A stretch of 64,000 bases of DNA from UBA6623 sp965217195 (GCA_965217195.1 CBDCHL010000005.1:62001-126000); one strand, 5' to 3'; numbered from the stretch's first letter, positions 53,347-63,401 are shown. The notes: generated by a model from the sequence alone, not told the origin. Program-made: numbers and translations.

Positions 53347-53739
53347 GAAATTCTCTTTCTCTTCGCCTTTCAAGCGTAATCTACTCCTATCCCACCGGGC
53401 AAGGCCCTGATCTGTCCGCAAGAATAGGGTGAAGAGGATCAAACATAGTGAGGTGAGACAGAAAGGGCTTCAAGGAAGAGTTGAAGTCAAGCCCCTTGCT
53501 GTGGTGTGGAAGATCAAAAGACCGCAGCCGCTTCGGCCGCGCCGCCAACAACTCTGCGGACAAGGCCAATCTCAACCCCCGCCTTGCACCCTGCCAGTGC
53601 AACCCGCCCGCAAACCGCTCGGCATGCCCTTCCCGCCCCTCTTCGCCAAAGTTTCAAAACGGTTGGGCAGGGGCGGCGCGGATGTCGACCGCCTTGCTCG
53701 GCTACAATACACAACAACTTCCGCAAACGAATAGCCCTA
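53347..53739. other. Divergent intergenic region (helicase / PHP protein)
   Basis: About 390 bases. Open frames here have no recognisable product. CTACAATAC at about 53702-53710 could be a -10 element for the plus-strand gene, but there is no clear -35. Nothing else noted. Confidence 0.4.
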
Positions 53740-56721
53740 ATGTCGCCCACCTGCTTACATCGGGTCGCCCGCGCGGCTCTCATTCATCTCGTTGCCCCCT
53801 CGGCCCTGCTCCTTGCGCAGTCTTCCACGCAAACGACACTGCGCAATCCACCCCCCGACGCCGACACGGCGCTACTCATTACTCTCGGCGTGGGCGACAC
53901 TTCAAAGACGAAATGGGACGGGGCGATCGAAGTCCGAAACGGCGAACTCGTGGAGCTGGTCGGCTACGAGATGGGCGTGGGCGATTTCATCCATCCGCCG
54001 CGGCGTTGGGAGGCTTCGATGCGCGAAGCCGTTCCCTTTAGGCGGCGCAATCACGACGTAGGCATCCTTCAAGATCTGCCGGGGACTGTCTACCTGAGCC
54101 CTCGGTTCTACGTTTACCTGCGGGCGAACCCGGCGACACGAGTTCATCTGGACACCATACAGGGCGATGTGCGGTTTCGAATCGAGGAGATTCCCGCGGT
54201 CGGGGCGAAGGCCTTCCTCGACGGCCGCGTCGTCGTGCGGCATTCCGCCGTACCGGTGTTGGTCGGACGAGGCGGTGAGCGCGACATCGGGGAGCGCCTT
54301 ACCGACAACGACTATCCTTCCCTCGCCGCCGCTCGAGACGGATCCTTGTGGGTTACCTGGAGCGGTTTTCGCGGAGGCGCGGATCGCGTCTACGCCGAGC
54401 AAATTCCCGTCGAGGGCGGTGTACCCGATCGAGAGCCGCACGCGGTCAGCCGCCAGGGAGGCGACGTGTACCGCACCGCGATCGCCGAAGACGCCGAGGG
54501 GAACGTGTGGGTCGTCTGGTCCGAGCGGGTTGACGACAATTGGGACATTTTCGCTCGCAGTTTCGACGGTCAATCCTGGTCGTCAATCGAGAGGCTGAGT
54601 CGGGCCCCGCAGCCCGACATGCAGCACCGATTGGTCCGCGGCCCGGACGGGCGCTTGCATTTGGTCTGGCAGGGCTTTCGCGAGGGCCGCGCGAGAATTC
54701 TCTATCGCACGCGCGATGCTCAAGATGGATGGTCGGAAACGATACGTGTCAGCGCGCCCGACGCCCCCAATTGTTGGGAGCCAACGATCGCGGTCGACAG
54801 TCGCGGCAAGATCTACGTCGGGTGGGATCAATATGGGCCGAAAGGCTACGACGTTTGGATGCGGCCGGTCGTCGCCGGGCGGCTCGAAGCTCCCGTCGAG
54901 ATAGCCGTCACCGAGCGTTTCGAAGCCTATGTTTCGCTGGCCGTCGACAACCAAGACCGCCTCTGGGCAGCCTGGCATGAATCGGGCATCAACTGGGGCA
55001 AGGACTGGGGCTATCCGTTCGACATCACGGCCAACGCGGTCGGGCTCTACACATCGCGCAACATTCGCATGGCGGTCTATGAGGACGGGCGGCTGTTGGA
55101 ACCCGTGCAAGGCCTCGAAGAAGCGCTGCCTGGACCGGGCCCGGGGGGCAATTTCTACGAATATCCGCAACTGGCCGTCGACGGCTCGAATCGCGTTTGG
55201 GCGTTTTTCCGTCATCGCCGCCCGGCGCAACACAACGTCTATTACCGAACCCCTTCTCACCATGCGCTTTGGGAGATTCAAGGCTCGTTCTACGACGGCC
55301 GGCGCTGGTCGCCGCCGATGCTTGTGCCCTACAGCACCGGCCGCGCCGACATGCGTATTCACGTGACGCGCGACTCCGAGGGCCGGCTCGCCGCCGCCTG
55401 GCCGACCGACCGGCGTAACTTCCGCGACTTTGTCAACCTCCTTCCCGATGTTTTCGCGGCGCGTCTTCCGTCACCCGAAGCAAGCGAAGTCCGGCACGCA
55501 TTGCGAGCTTACAACCCTCCGCCGGCCGTCCCCGCGCCGCGCGCGCCCCAGGTGTCCGTCGAGTTGCAGCCGCGCGAAGGCGTCGGCCCGGTTCACGCCG
55601 ACGAACAGGGAGACGTGCAACGCATCCGCGAGTACACGTACGAGGCCAACGGCAAACGCTACAAAATCTATCGCGGCGACATGCATCGCCACAGCGAGAT
55701 TTCCTGGGACGGCTATAACGACGGTTCCCTGCTCGACAGCTATCGCTACGCGATCGACGCCGCGGCGCTCGATTTCCTGGCCATGACGGAACACAACTTC
55801 GGCGTGATGGACGAGTACGACTGGTGGCGAAGTCAGAAGTTCGTCGACCTGTTTCGCATCGGAAAAGAATTCGTGCCGCTGTTCGGCTACGAGCGTTCCG
55901 CTCGCTACCCCAACGGCCACCGTAACGTGATCTTTCCGTATCGCGGCGCGCCGATTCTCGACGTGCAGCATTACGAGTTCAACGCCTGGACCCAGGGCAG
56001 CGCCTACGTCCGCCAAGGCCCGGAGCGCTTTTTTGCCTATTTGCGCAAGTACAACGGCATCGCGATGCCCCACACTTCGGCCACCAGCATGGGGACTGAT
56101 TGGGCGGACTACGATCCGGAAGTCGAGCCGGTGGTCGAGATCTATCAGAGCGACCGCACCAGTTACGAATGCGAAGATTGTTGGCGCGCCGCCGACCCCG
56201 ATGACATCGCCAAACAATTCGGTGGCCTCAGACCGGCCGGCTTCGTCTCGAAGGCTTGGGCCAAGGGTTATCGGCTCGGCGTGCAGGCGAGTTCCGATCA
56301 TTTGGGTGTCCACACCGCCTATTCAATGCTGTTGGCGGAAGACAATTCGCGCGAAGCACTGGTCGATGCCATACGAAAACGTCATACCTATGGAGCGACC
56401 GACAATATCATTCTCGACTTTCGCTTGATCGACGGTGATCGCGAATACCTGATGGGGGAAGAAGCGGCGGTGTCATCGCCGGCGCGATTCCGCGTGCATG
56501 TCGAAGGGACGGCTCCGATCGGCGAGGTCGAGATCGTCAAAGACAACAAGATGGTCTACTCGAGCCGCCCCGGGACTCAACGCGTCGATTTCGAATATCG
56601 CGACAACAGCACGCCCGGCGAGGAAGCGAGTTTCTATTACCTGCGCGTGCGCCAGACCGACCACGATCGGCAGCTCGGCTGGAGCTCGCCGATTTGGGTA
56701 AGTGGTCCGCGCTCGGACTAG
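53740..56721 (+). CDS. Exported beta-propeller plus PHP/DUF3604 protein
   Basis: 993 residues from ATG 53740, which gives a signal peptide (ALIHLVAPSALLLAQSS); the frame is open ~78 codons further up but without sense. Residues ~180-560 look like a sialidase-type six-blade propeller (DNDYPSLAAARDGSLWVTWS, PTIAVDSRGKIYVGWDQYGP, PQLAVDGSNRVWAFFRH). Residues ~640-990 are a PHP-type metal phosphoesterase/DUF3604 domain: YRGDMHRHSEISWDGYNDGS, DFLAMTEHNFG, MPHTSATSMG, GVQASSDHLGVH with the expected His/Asp/Glu metal set. Substrate unknown. It is the first of three genes (with sulfatase and esterase) that look like a secreted degradation set; the sulfatase follows at once. Confidence 0.87.
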   Translation: MSPTCLHRVARAALIHLVAPSALLLAQSSTQTTLRNPPPDADTALLITLGVGDTSKTKWDGAIEVRNGELVELVGYEMGVGDFIHPPRRWEASMREAVPFRRRNHDVGILQDLPGTVYLSPRFYVYLRANPATRVHLDTIQGDVRFRIEEIPAVGAKAFLDGRVVVRHSAVPVLVGRGGERDIGERLTDNDYPSLAAARDGSLWVTWSGFRGGADRVYAEQIPVEGGVPDREPHAVSRQGGDVYRTAIAEDAEGNVWVVWSERVDDNWDIFARSFDGQSWSSIERLSRAPQPDMQHRLVRGPDGRLHLVWQGFREGRARILYRTRDAQDGWSETIRVSAPDAPNCWEPTIAVDSRGKIYVGWDQYGPKGYDVWMRPVVAGRLEAPVEIAVTERFEAYVSLAVDNQDRLWAAWHESGINWGKDWGYPFDITANAVGLYTSRNIRMAVYEDGRLLEPVQGLEEALPGPGPGGNFYEYPQLAVDGSNRVWAFFRHRRPAQHNVYYRTPSHHALWEIQGSFYDGRRWSPPMLVPYSTGRADMRIHVTRDSEGRLAAAWPTDRRNFRDFVNLLPDVFAARLPSPEASEVRHALRAYNPPPAVPAPRAPQVSVELQPREGVGPVHADEQGDVQRIREYTYEANGKRYKIYRGDMHRHSEISWDGYNDGSLLDSYRYAIDAAALDFLAMTEHNFGVMDEYDWWRSQKFVDLFRIGKEFVPLFGYERSARYPNGHRNVIFPYRGAPILDVQHYEFNAWTQGSAYVRQGPERFFAYLRKYNGIAMPHTSATSMGTDWADYDPEVEPVVEIYQSDRTSYECEDCWRAADPDDIAKQFGGLRPAGFVSKAWAKGYRLGVQASSDHLGVHTAYSMLLAEDNSREALVDAIRKRHTYGATDNIILDFRLIDGDREYLMGEEAAVSSPARFRVHVEGTAPIGEVEIVKDNKMVYSSRPGTQRVDFEYRDNSTPGEEASFYYLRVRQTDHDRQLGWSSPIWVSGPRSD

Positions 56722-57797
56722 CCTTTGCGCAAAACGATCCCGTCGAGGATGCTCCCACGTCGTGGACAACCGTTTGAAGCTCTCACGTCGTCGATTTCTC
56801 GGAGCCGGCTCCGCTGCCGTTGCCGCTGGGAGCTGCGCCTCCTCAGACCAACCGCCCGACATCGTTTTCATCCTTGCTGACGACTTGGGTTACCGCGACC
56901 TCGGTTGTTTCGGCGCGCGCGGGATTGAAACTCCGCACATTGATCGACTGGCCGTGGAAGGGATGCGATTGACGGCCCACTACGCGTCCGCACCGGCCGG
57001 CTCGCCGTCGCGTGCGGGCTTGCTGACAGGCCGCTACCCTCAACGCACCGGCGTCAGCCGACCCATTCTCGACGGGGACGAAGACATTGGCCTGGAGGTC
57101 AACAAGAATACCGTCGCCGATATGCTCTCCGGAGCGGGGTATGAGACGGCGTTAATCGGGAAGTGGAATCTCGGCTTCGGCTTTCAGAATCATCCGACGC
57201 GCCGGGGTTTTCAATCCTTCTACGGATTCCTGAGCGCCTGGGTTGACTATGAAACGCACGTCTCGCTGGGCGGCGGCTTCAAAGGGCTGCCGGCGCTCTA
57301 TCGCGGACACACGCCGGTCGAAGAGCAGGGCTATCTGCCCGAGTTGCTGCACCGCGAAGCCGTGCAGTTCATCGAGAAGCCTCGCGATCAGCCTTTCTTT
57401 CTGTTTCTCTCACTCGCGCTTCCGCATCCCCCGTTGCAGGTGCCCGACCGATGGTCGTCGATGTATGGGCACTTTGCGGACCCCAATCGGCGCATCTATG
57501 CGGGCATGGTCTCCGCGATGGACCACGGTGTGGGAGAGATCCTGAAAGCGATCGATGCGCGAGACAACGCGGAGAACACGCTGGTCATCTTTTCCTCCGA
57601 TCATGGTTGGGAAAAGCTCGGTCGAAATCCCGAGCTGGATGGGGCGGGCGATAACGGTTCGTTCCGCGGAGGGAAGTACGAGTTGACTGAAGGAGGCATT
57701 CGGGTGCCGGGTCTGGCGCGGTGGCCTCACCGGATACTCCCCGGATCGGTTTCCGGCGAGCCGACGATTCATCTATTGAATCTCGCATAATATAGAG

Positions 57798-58816
57798 TTA
57801 ATCGAGACAAAGAGAAGACTGCTTCCAGAAGGCCGTAATCAAGCGGGGTTTGCGGCGCATGCGGCGGAGGGATTTGCGAGCGCGCTCGTCCAGCTCCCAG
57901 TAGTCCTTCGGGCAAACGTTGGGCAACTCGTGCTGCTTCCAGTACGCCCAAATGTATTCCACCGGATTCAGCTCCGGCGCATAGGACGGCAAGAATTCCG
58001 TGGCGATGTGGCCTTCGGAGAGTTCGATGAACTCTCGTACCAGGCGGCTGCGGTGTGCCGGCAAGCGGTCCCAGACGATCAGCAGCGGCCGGTCGATGTG
58101 GCGGACCAAAGCCTTCAGGAAGTCGATGACCTCCAGCTCGCCGATCGCACCGCGATAGAGCCGGAAGTAAAAGTTGCGCAACGTCAGCCCGGCCGACACC
58201 GAAAGCTTCTGCCAGTTGAAGTTGAATTGCAGCAGCGGTGTCTCGCCGCGCGGCGCCCAGGTGCGACAGCGATGCGGCTTCTGACTCAGTCCGCTTTCGT
58301 CGATGAAGACGATCGTGCGGCCTTGTTTTTGGGCTTTTTTTTAGTGGCCGGCCAGGTCTTGCGCTGCCAGTAGCGGATGGCCTCTTCGTTGCGTTCACGG
58401 GCTTGGCCGACCGGCCGTTGGGGGCTCCAGTTGAGCGCCCACAGGATCTTCCAGACATGGCCATCGTGATAGCGCACGCCGAACTCGTCTCCGATCAGAC
58501 GAGCCACCCGCGGACAAGTCCACAGTGGCGTCGGGAAGCCGTGCGCCTCGGGCCCTTCGAGCAGCAGCGTCTCGAGGCGTTCGAGCTGCGTGGCGTCCAA
58601 CAGCGGCTTGCGACCGGCACGCCCGGCCTTGCGGAGTCCGGCCGCACCCCGCTCGCCATGCTCGCTGACCCAACGGCTCACGCTTTGCTGCGCCGCCTTC
58701 ACCCGCCGTGCTGCCTCGGATTGACTCAAACCTTCGTCAACGACCAGCCGCACGGCCTCCAACCGTCTCCTCTCGAGAGCATCAAAATCGCGTCTTACGC
58801 CTCTTGGGTTCCCCAT
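57798..58816 (-). CDS. IS630 transposase, made by -1 frameshift
   Basis: First frame from ATG 58816: helix-turn-helix DNA-binding part (LSQSEAARRVKAAQQSVSRW, ending at stop 58286, 176 residues). The catalytic part is in the -1 frame: TIVFIDESGLSQKPHR (first Asp), LLIVWDRLPAHRS (second Asp), FLPSYAPELNPVEYIWAYW (Glu), the DDE set, ending at 57798. The frames overlap at a run of eight A (58342-58335, read on the minus strand: ACT AAA AAA AAG), a typical slippage site. Full product 339 residues. The start at 58843 is also open. Confidence 0.9.
58335..58342 (-). promoter_or_regulatory. A8 slippery run for -1 frameshifting
   Basis: Eight consecutive A on the coding (minus) strand at the overlap of the two transposase frames. 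A -1 slip here changes AAG CCC AAA to AAA GCC CAA and joins the two domains. Stem-loop stimulation was not assessed. Confidence 0.7.
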
Positions 58817-59225
58817 GTCTGTTAGGACGAGCAGAACCCTCAAAAGGTTACTCTATATTATGCGGGAGTCAATAGATTGGATGCCTACCCTTCTCCGAGT
58901 GACGGGGCTGACGAGGCGGCCCTCCCGGGAACCTGACGGTGTTGACATTTTCGATCTACTGACTTCTGACAAGAAGCCCGCGCGGAGAACCCTCTTGTGG
59001 CGTTTCGAGGACGAACGCCTCGGTTTGCCGGCGAGCTTCGCTGCGCGGCAACGCCGTTACAAGTACTTGCAGGTCGGCGAGGAAAAGATGATGTTTGACT
59101 TGCTCGTTGATCAAGAAGAAGAGACCGATCTTTCCAGCCGATTCCCCAACGAGAGGCGACACATTGAGGCCATCGTCGAAGGCTGGCGAAAAGAAATGCG
59201 GATCTAGCAGAACGATCCGATGGTT

Positions 59226-60566
59226 CTAGCGGTTCACAACAGCGACCCGGAAATACGGACGCTCCTTCTCGGCCGGGTCCATCTTGAACTCTTGCTCGGT
59301 TTTCGCCGGGTCGTAGGCCCGCCATAACCAAGTCATCGCGCGAGGCAGCTCGGCGTTGCCGTGCTGGGTGTTGTGTTGGGCGTTGCCGAAGCTGAAATGA
59401 AAATCGTATTCGCGCATCTTGAGCGAGTTGGCCATGCGGATGTTCTGTAACGACCAACTTCCCCTCTCTATTTCGAGATCGTAGGAGCCGTCTTCCAGCC
59501 ACACGCGAATGTTTCGTTTCGCTTGCTGGCGGACCAGCGTCGGGTAGATGTCGCCGCCCTCGGCGAAGCCGGCCGGGTCGTCGAGCCCCCAGCGTTCCTC
59601 TGGGTTCGACTGACCGCGTAGCCATTGCAGTGGTGTATAGCTGCCGATGCGCGAAAGTACGCGCCCAAAGGCGTCGGGCCTCCACCAGGCCGAATTGAAA
59701 GCGCAGATCCCCCCCGAAGATTGGCCCGCGATGGCGCGACTGTAGCCGTCGGAACGCAGCTTGTACAGCTTTTCCACTTCCGGGAAAATCTCAGCGAGGA
59801 CCATCTTGTTGTAGTCGTCGTTGACGGTGTCATAAAGAATGCTCCGCAGCTCACGAACCTTTTCATTGGGAACGTATAGGGAATCATCGGCACCTCCGAT
59901 ATAGCCCGGCGCAATGAGCACCAGCACCATCGGCGGGATTTTCTTCTGATGCACCAGGTTTTCGACCACTGTCATCAACCGCGAACGCTTGCCTCGATAG
60001 ACGAAGCGTTGTCCGTCTTGCCAAACCATCACGGGTGACGGAACCGCCGGGTCGACGCCGGGCGAGGCGTAGACCCAGTAGGAAACCTTCCAGCTGCGGT
60101 AAACCTCGCTCTCGATGATCATTTGCTCCGAGAGCTTTCCCTGCGGCACGCCGGCTTGCGGATAGGAGTCTTCCGTGAAAGCCGATGTATCGAACCGTTT
60201 ACCGCCCAGGATTTCGCCGCCGACCCGGTAGAGGTGGGCATGCGAGCGGCCCGCCACCAACCGCGCCGTATGCACCCAAAGATTGCCGCCGAGAGAACGC
60301 ATCTGGAGCACCGGCTTGTCGTCGATATAGAGAAACGGTTCGCGTTCCGATTCGACGGCCCAGACGAAGTCGCCGCCGTTCGCGGCAACTGCGGCGCCGG
60401 TGTGTAACTCCTCGGCACTGAAATGTTTCCGCGCCACGGCGGCTTGCGCCGCGGCCGGGCCTTTCTCAGAGAGCAGGTCGTAGAGCGTACGGTTTTCCGC
60501 GTCGCCGGCCGCCAGGCCGACCGCGCTCAGGCAGAGGATGGATAGTGTTGGGAGCAAGGTTCGCAT
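59226..60566 (-). CDS. Secreted esterase (PF00756-type alpha/beta hydrolase)
   Basis: 446 residues from ATG 60566, eight bases after AAGGA; signal peptide (LLPTLSILCLSAVGLAAGDA). N-terminal ~160 residues are a beta-rich lead domain (FVWAVESEREPFLYIDDKPV), then an esterase-D/enterochelin-esterase fold: YWVYASPGVDP, MVLVLIAPGYIGGA, nucleophile elbow RAIAGQSSGGICAFNSAW, and His in HFSFGNAQHNTQHG. Acts on a small ester or a sugar ester outside the cell. Convergent with the sulfatase; probably part of the same degradation neighbourhood. Confidence 0.87.
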   Translation of the reverse strand: MRTLLPTLSILCLSAVGLAAGDAENRTLYDLLSEKGPAAAQAAVARKHFSAEELHTGAAVAANGGDFVWAVESEREPFLYIDDKPVLQMRSLGGNLWVHTARLVAGRSHAHLYRVGGEILGGKRFDTSAFTEDSYPQAGVPQGKLSEQMIIESEVYRSWKVSYWVYASPGVDPAVPSPVMVWQDGQRFVYRGKRSRLMTVVENLVHQKKIPPMVLVLIAPGYIGGADDSLYVPNEKVRELRSILYDTVNDDYNKMVLAEIFPEVEKLYKLRSDGYSRAIAGQSSGGICAFNSAWWRPDAFGRVLSRIGSYTPLQWLRGQSNPEERWGLDDPAGFAEGGDIYPTLVRQQAKRNIRVWLEDGSYDLEIERGSWSLQNIRMANSLKMREYDFHFSFGNAQHNTQHGNAELPRAMTWLWRAYDPAKTEQEFKMDPAEKERPYFRVAVVNR

Positions 60567-60789
60567 CACGATGTTCCTTCTGCTGAGCAACGATAGCATT
60601 TACGTATGCGCTTCGGCACGAAATGGCGCTGCCGATAACTGCCGCCCTGTCGCCACGTCACACCGATCGATCAACAATTCCGCCTCTGTGAACTGGGATA
60701 CTAGTAAACGACCGACCATGGTCTCCGACGCGATTTCTTAGAAGCTCAAGGCGGATACCGATCGCTCTCAGACCGCCGGTCACAGCCCC

Positions 60790-63069
60790 ATGGCGAAACA
60801 GGTCATTCTCGAAGCCGATTTGGGCGGGACGCCCGTCAGTGCCGAGGAGCTGGCTCAGGTTCCCGACTTCGCCGACATTCGTCCGCAAATTTGGGAAAAG
60901 TTTCCCGGAGCTATCGCGAAAAAGACCCACCGTGCCGGCGAGTTCATTTTCCACGAAGGCGAGCATGGCACGACGGCCTGTTACATCCTCTCGGGCGAGG
61001 TCGAGGTCTTTCTCAAGAGCCCGATCGTCGCGGTGGAGAATAAGAAACGCCGGGGCTGGTTCGGGTCGCTCGGGAGACTCACTCAATACTTCAAAGGCGT
61101 ACCGGCCCAGCGCGGGCGAGAGAAGTCTCCGCGTCGGTACGTCCCCGTCGATGGTTCGGTCGATTTGGCGCTCGACGACCCCATCGCGACGTTGGGCGCC
61201 GGCGAGCTGGTCGGCGAGTTGGCGGCGTTGGCGGCGCTCAAGCAAGATCGGGTGAAGCGGGCGAAGTTTTACCCGCGTTCGGCTTCCGTGCGGGCCAAGT
61301 CGGACGTCGTGGTGTTCGAGATGCTGCCGCATATCTTGAACAACGTCCTCTACAACTCGAAGGCGTTCAAGCAAAAGCTCGCCGACAACTACCGCGAGCG
61401 AGCGCTGGAGACCCATCTGCGCTCGGTGCCGATGTTCAGCGAAGTGGACCGCGCGTTCATCGATTACTTGCGTGGGCGTGTCGAACTGATCGACGTCCAA
61501 CCCGGGGAGGAGATCTGCCGTCAGGGCGATGCGGCCGACGCGTTTTATTTAATTCGTCTGGGGTTTGTGAAGGTCTCGCAAACTTTTGCGGGAGGCGAGC
61601 TCGTCCTGAACTACCTCTCACGAGGGTCTTACTTCGGGGAGATCGGGCTCTTGCCTCCTGCGTTTCGGATTCGAGCGCGCGGGAAGAATGCCGGGGAGTT
61701 TGCAGAAGCCGTTTTGTCATCGCAGCCCCTGACGTGTGGCCGCGCGCCTTCCGAGGAGCGCTCGCTTGGAGTTTCCTGGGACAGCTACATTTCGCGCGAA
61801 CACTTTTCCGCGCGCGTCGACGGCCGCCAGGTAAAGATCGAGCAATCGTCGAGCGGCAAGAATCCGATCACATACCGAATGCGACCCACGACTTCGTTTG
61901 TGGCGGCGCCGGGCGAATCATTCATTGCCGGCGGTACAACCTTCGAGATCGTAGAGGACCGCGACCAGACCGGCTACCGCACTGCGACGTGCACCGCGAT
62001 GGACTTTGTGCAGCTCGTGCGTATCACGGCGGAGGACTTCAAGCAAATGCTCGCCAAGTTCCCCTCCGCGGCTGCCGCCGTTGAGGCAGAAGCACAACAG
62101 CGCCGCCAAATGAACGCGGGCCTCATGAACCGGCTGCAGACCGTTTCGCTCAACGACTTTCTGACGCAGGAATTGGTCCAGGGCCAGAACCTGCTGATGT
62201 TCGATCTGGAACGCTGCACCCGCTGCGACGAATGCGTGGACGCCTGCATCGCGACCCACGAAGACGGCGTGACGCGGCTAATCCGCGAGGGCTTGCGGTT
62301 CGACAAGTATCTCGTTCCGACAAGTTGTCGCGCCTGCATGGATCCGCTCTGCATGACGCGTTGTCCTGTGGGGTCGATTCGCCGCAAGGATTCGCTCGAC
62401 ATTGTAATCGAGGATTGGTGCATCGGCTGCGGAAACTGCGCCGTCGATTGTCCCTACGGCAACATCAACATCGTGCCGATCTCGGGTCTCGTGCAGATCG
62501 ACGGACTGCCATCCGCCGGGAAGCAGAAAGCCCAGCCGGCTCCCAAGGCGACGACCTGCGATCTATGCGTTGACTACGACGAGCCGAATTGCGTCCGCGC
62601 CTGCCCCCATGAAGCTGCGATGCGAGTAGATCCCAAGGAATTTTTCGCGCACGACCTGGCGGGAATGCAGCTGGCGGTCAGCGACCGGCCGGTGCAACAA
62701 GCCGAACAGGCCGCCCCGATGACCGAGACGATTCTGCTGACGAACATCGGCGATCTCTCGGCCTTGCTGCCGCGACTGCGCGTTCGCTCGGGGCCGCGGC
62801 CGGGACGCATGCTCCAGCTTCGGTTCCCGTCGACCAGCTTCGGCCGGGGGCCGGAGAACGACTATCGACTGACCGAAGAGGAAATGGCCTCTCGGCAGCA
62901 TTGTGTGATCGAGGGTAGCGAAAAGCGCTTTCTGCTTCGTGACCTTGATTCGACCAACGGCACCTTTGTCAACGGAAATCAGGTCGAGGGCGAGATCGAG
63001 TTGCGACCCGGCGACGTGATTCGAATCGGAAAGATGGAAATGGAGTTCTTGTGGTCGCCGGGTACGTAA
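60790..63069 (+). CDS. cNMP-binding / FHA / 4x[4Fe-4S] / FHA fusion protein
   Basis: 759 residues. A first cyclic-nucleotide-type domain at ~45-190 (HRAGEFIFHEGEHGTTACYI, GELVGELAAL) with a ~60-residue basic insert; a second at ~215-450 (DVQPGEEICRQGDAADAFYL), into which an FHA-like fold is inserted at ~305-395 (SWDSYISREHFSARVDGRQV). Then a ferredoxin part at ~470-620 with Cys groups CTRCDECVDAC, CRACMDPLCMTRC, CIGCGNCAVDC, CDLCVDYDEPNCVRAC, 16 cysteines, room for four clusters. The end, from ~683, is a second FHA domain (FGRGPENDYRLTEEEMASRQ, LRDLDSTNGTFVNG). It should join signal sensing and phosphothreonine binding to electron transfer. The next gene codes a cytochrome-like membrane protein. 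Confidence 0.9.
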   Translation: MAKQVILEADLGGTPVSAEELAQVPDFADIRPQIWEKFPGAIAKKTHRAGEFIFHEGEHGTTACYILSGEVEVFLKSPIVAVENKKRRGWFGSLGRLTQYFKGVPAQRGREKSPRRYVPVDGSVDLALDDPIATLGAGELVGELAALAALKQDRVKRAKFYPRSASVRAKSDVVVFEMLPHILNNVLYNSKAFKQKLADNYRERALETHLRSVPMFSEVDRAFIDYLRGRVELIDVQPGEEICRQGDAADAFYLIRLGFVKVSQTFAGGELVLNYLSRGSYFGEIGLLPPAFRIRARGKNAGEFAEAVLSSQPLTCGRAPSEERSLGVSWDSYISREHFSARVDGRQVKIEQSSSGKNPITYRMRPTTSFVAAPGESFIAGGTTFEIVEDRDQTGYRTATCTAMDFVQLVRITAEDFKQMLAKFPSAAAAVEAEAQQRRQMNAGLMNRLQTVSLNDFLTQELVQGQNLLMFDLERCTRCDECVDACIATHEDGVTRLIREGLRFDKYLVPTSCRACMDPLCMTRCPVGSIRRKDSLDIVIEDWCIGCGNCAVDCPYGNINIVPISGLVQIDGLPSAGKQKAQPAPKATTCDLCVDYDEPNCVRACPHEAAMRVDPKEFFAHDLAGMQLAVSDRPVQQAEQAAPMTETILLTNIGDLSALLPRLRVRSGPRPGRMLQLRFPSTSFGRGPENDYRLTEEEMASRQHCVIEGSEKRFLLRDLDSTNGTFVNGNQVEGEIELRPGDVIRIGKMEMEFLWSPGT

Positions 63070-63401
63070 GGGCTGTGAAAAAGTTGGGGACTGTACCGAG
63101 CGCTGATCGAATTGGTTCTCTTGAATCAACGACCCACTCCCCGCGACGTGACCTGCTCCGACAATTCCCTTTCAAGCGTCTGGCGGATTATGTTCCGAGT
63201 CGTGAACCCGCAAGTCTCCACAGCCGCGAAACGGCGGCCGGAACCTTAGCCCAGGGTGGAGCGAAGGCGGAACCCTGGGTAAGCACCCGCCGGCGGCCGA
63301 AACGAATTTTCATGGCGGCATTATAAACCGCAGATTCATGGAAACGAGCCTGTCCCCTATTTTCATGCCCCCCTTTTTGGAGCCCAAAACCGCATCACGT
63401 C
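63070..63401. repeat. Repeat-filled gap: family A copy 3, a hairpin, family D copy 2
   Basis: GCTGTGAAAAAGTTGGGGAC begins at 63072, three bases after the stop of the preceding gene, and follows the family A copies for ~100 bases; the far inverted end is lost or diverged. At 63245-63283 there is a hairpin (CCCAGGGT pairing with ACCCTGGG). At 63301-63324 is AACGAATTTTCATGGCGG, the second copy of family D. TGTCCCCTATTTTCATG at ~63351 resembles a family A end. No gene seen in this stretch. Confidence 0.7.

Larger units (their letters stand above)
57776..58872. mobile_element. IS630-family insertion sequence, complete, 1097 bases
   Basis: Bounded by a TA duplication (57774-57775 and 58873-58874), the usual IS630/mariner target. 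Terminal inverted repeats: TTGAATCTCGCATAATATAG at the left and the inverted TTGACTCCCGCATAATATAG at the right, two differences in 20. Holds one transposase in two frames. Looks recent: both ends, TA copies and both frames are intact, and the disrupted gene is otherwise undamaged. Confidence 0.93.
56762..59207 (+). pseudogene. Arylsulfatase gene split by an IS630-type element
   Basis: The first part (GTG 56762 to 57775) starts with a Tat signal (KLSRRRFLGAGSAAVAAGSC) and has the sulfatase motifs DIVFILADDLGYRDLG, the active-site formylglycine segment as SAPAGSPSRAGLLTGRYPQR (Ser-type), and SSDHGWEKLG. The second part (58875-59207) continues DWMPTLLRVTGLTRRPSREP to the end FPNERRHIEAIVEGWRKEMR. 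If the element and one TA are removed, the join reads GEPTIHL-DWMPTLLRVTG in one frame, 448 residues, normal for a sulfatase. The current state gives a protein cut at residue 338, probably inactive. Ser rather than Cys at the modified position means it would depend on a Ser-type maturation enzyme. Confidence 0.9.

Noticed and set aside
53506..53739. N-terminal extension of the PHP protein
   Set aside because: The signal peptide starts at ATG 53740; the extension has low-complexity composition.
55471..56313. 280-codon open frame opposite the PHP protein
   Set aside because: Antisense to the metal-binding domain; no family features.
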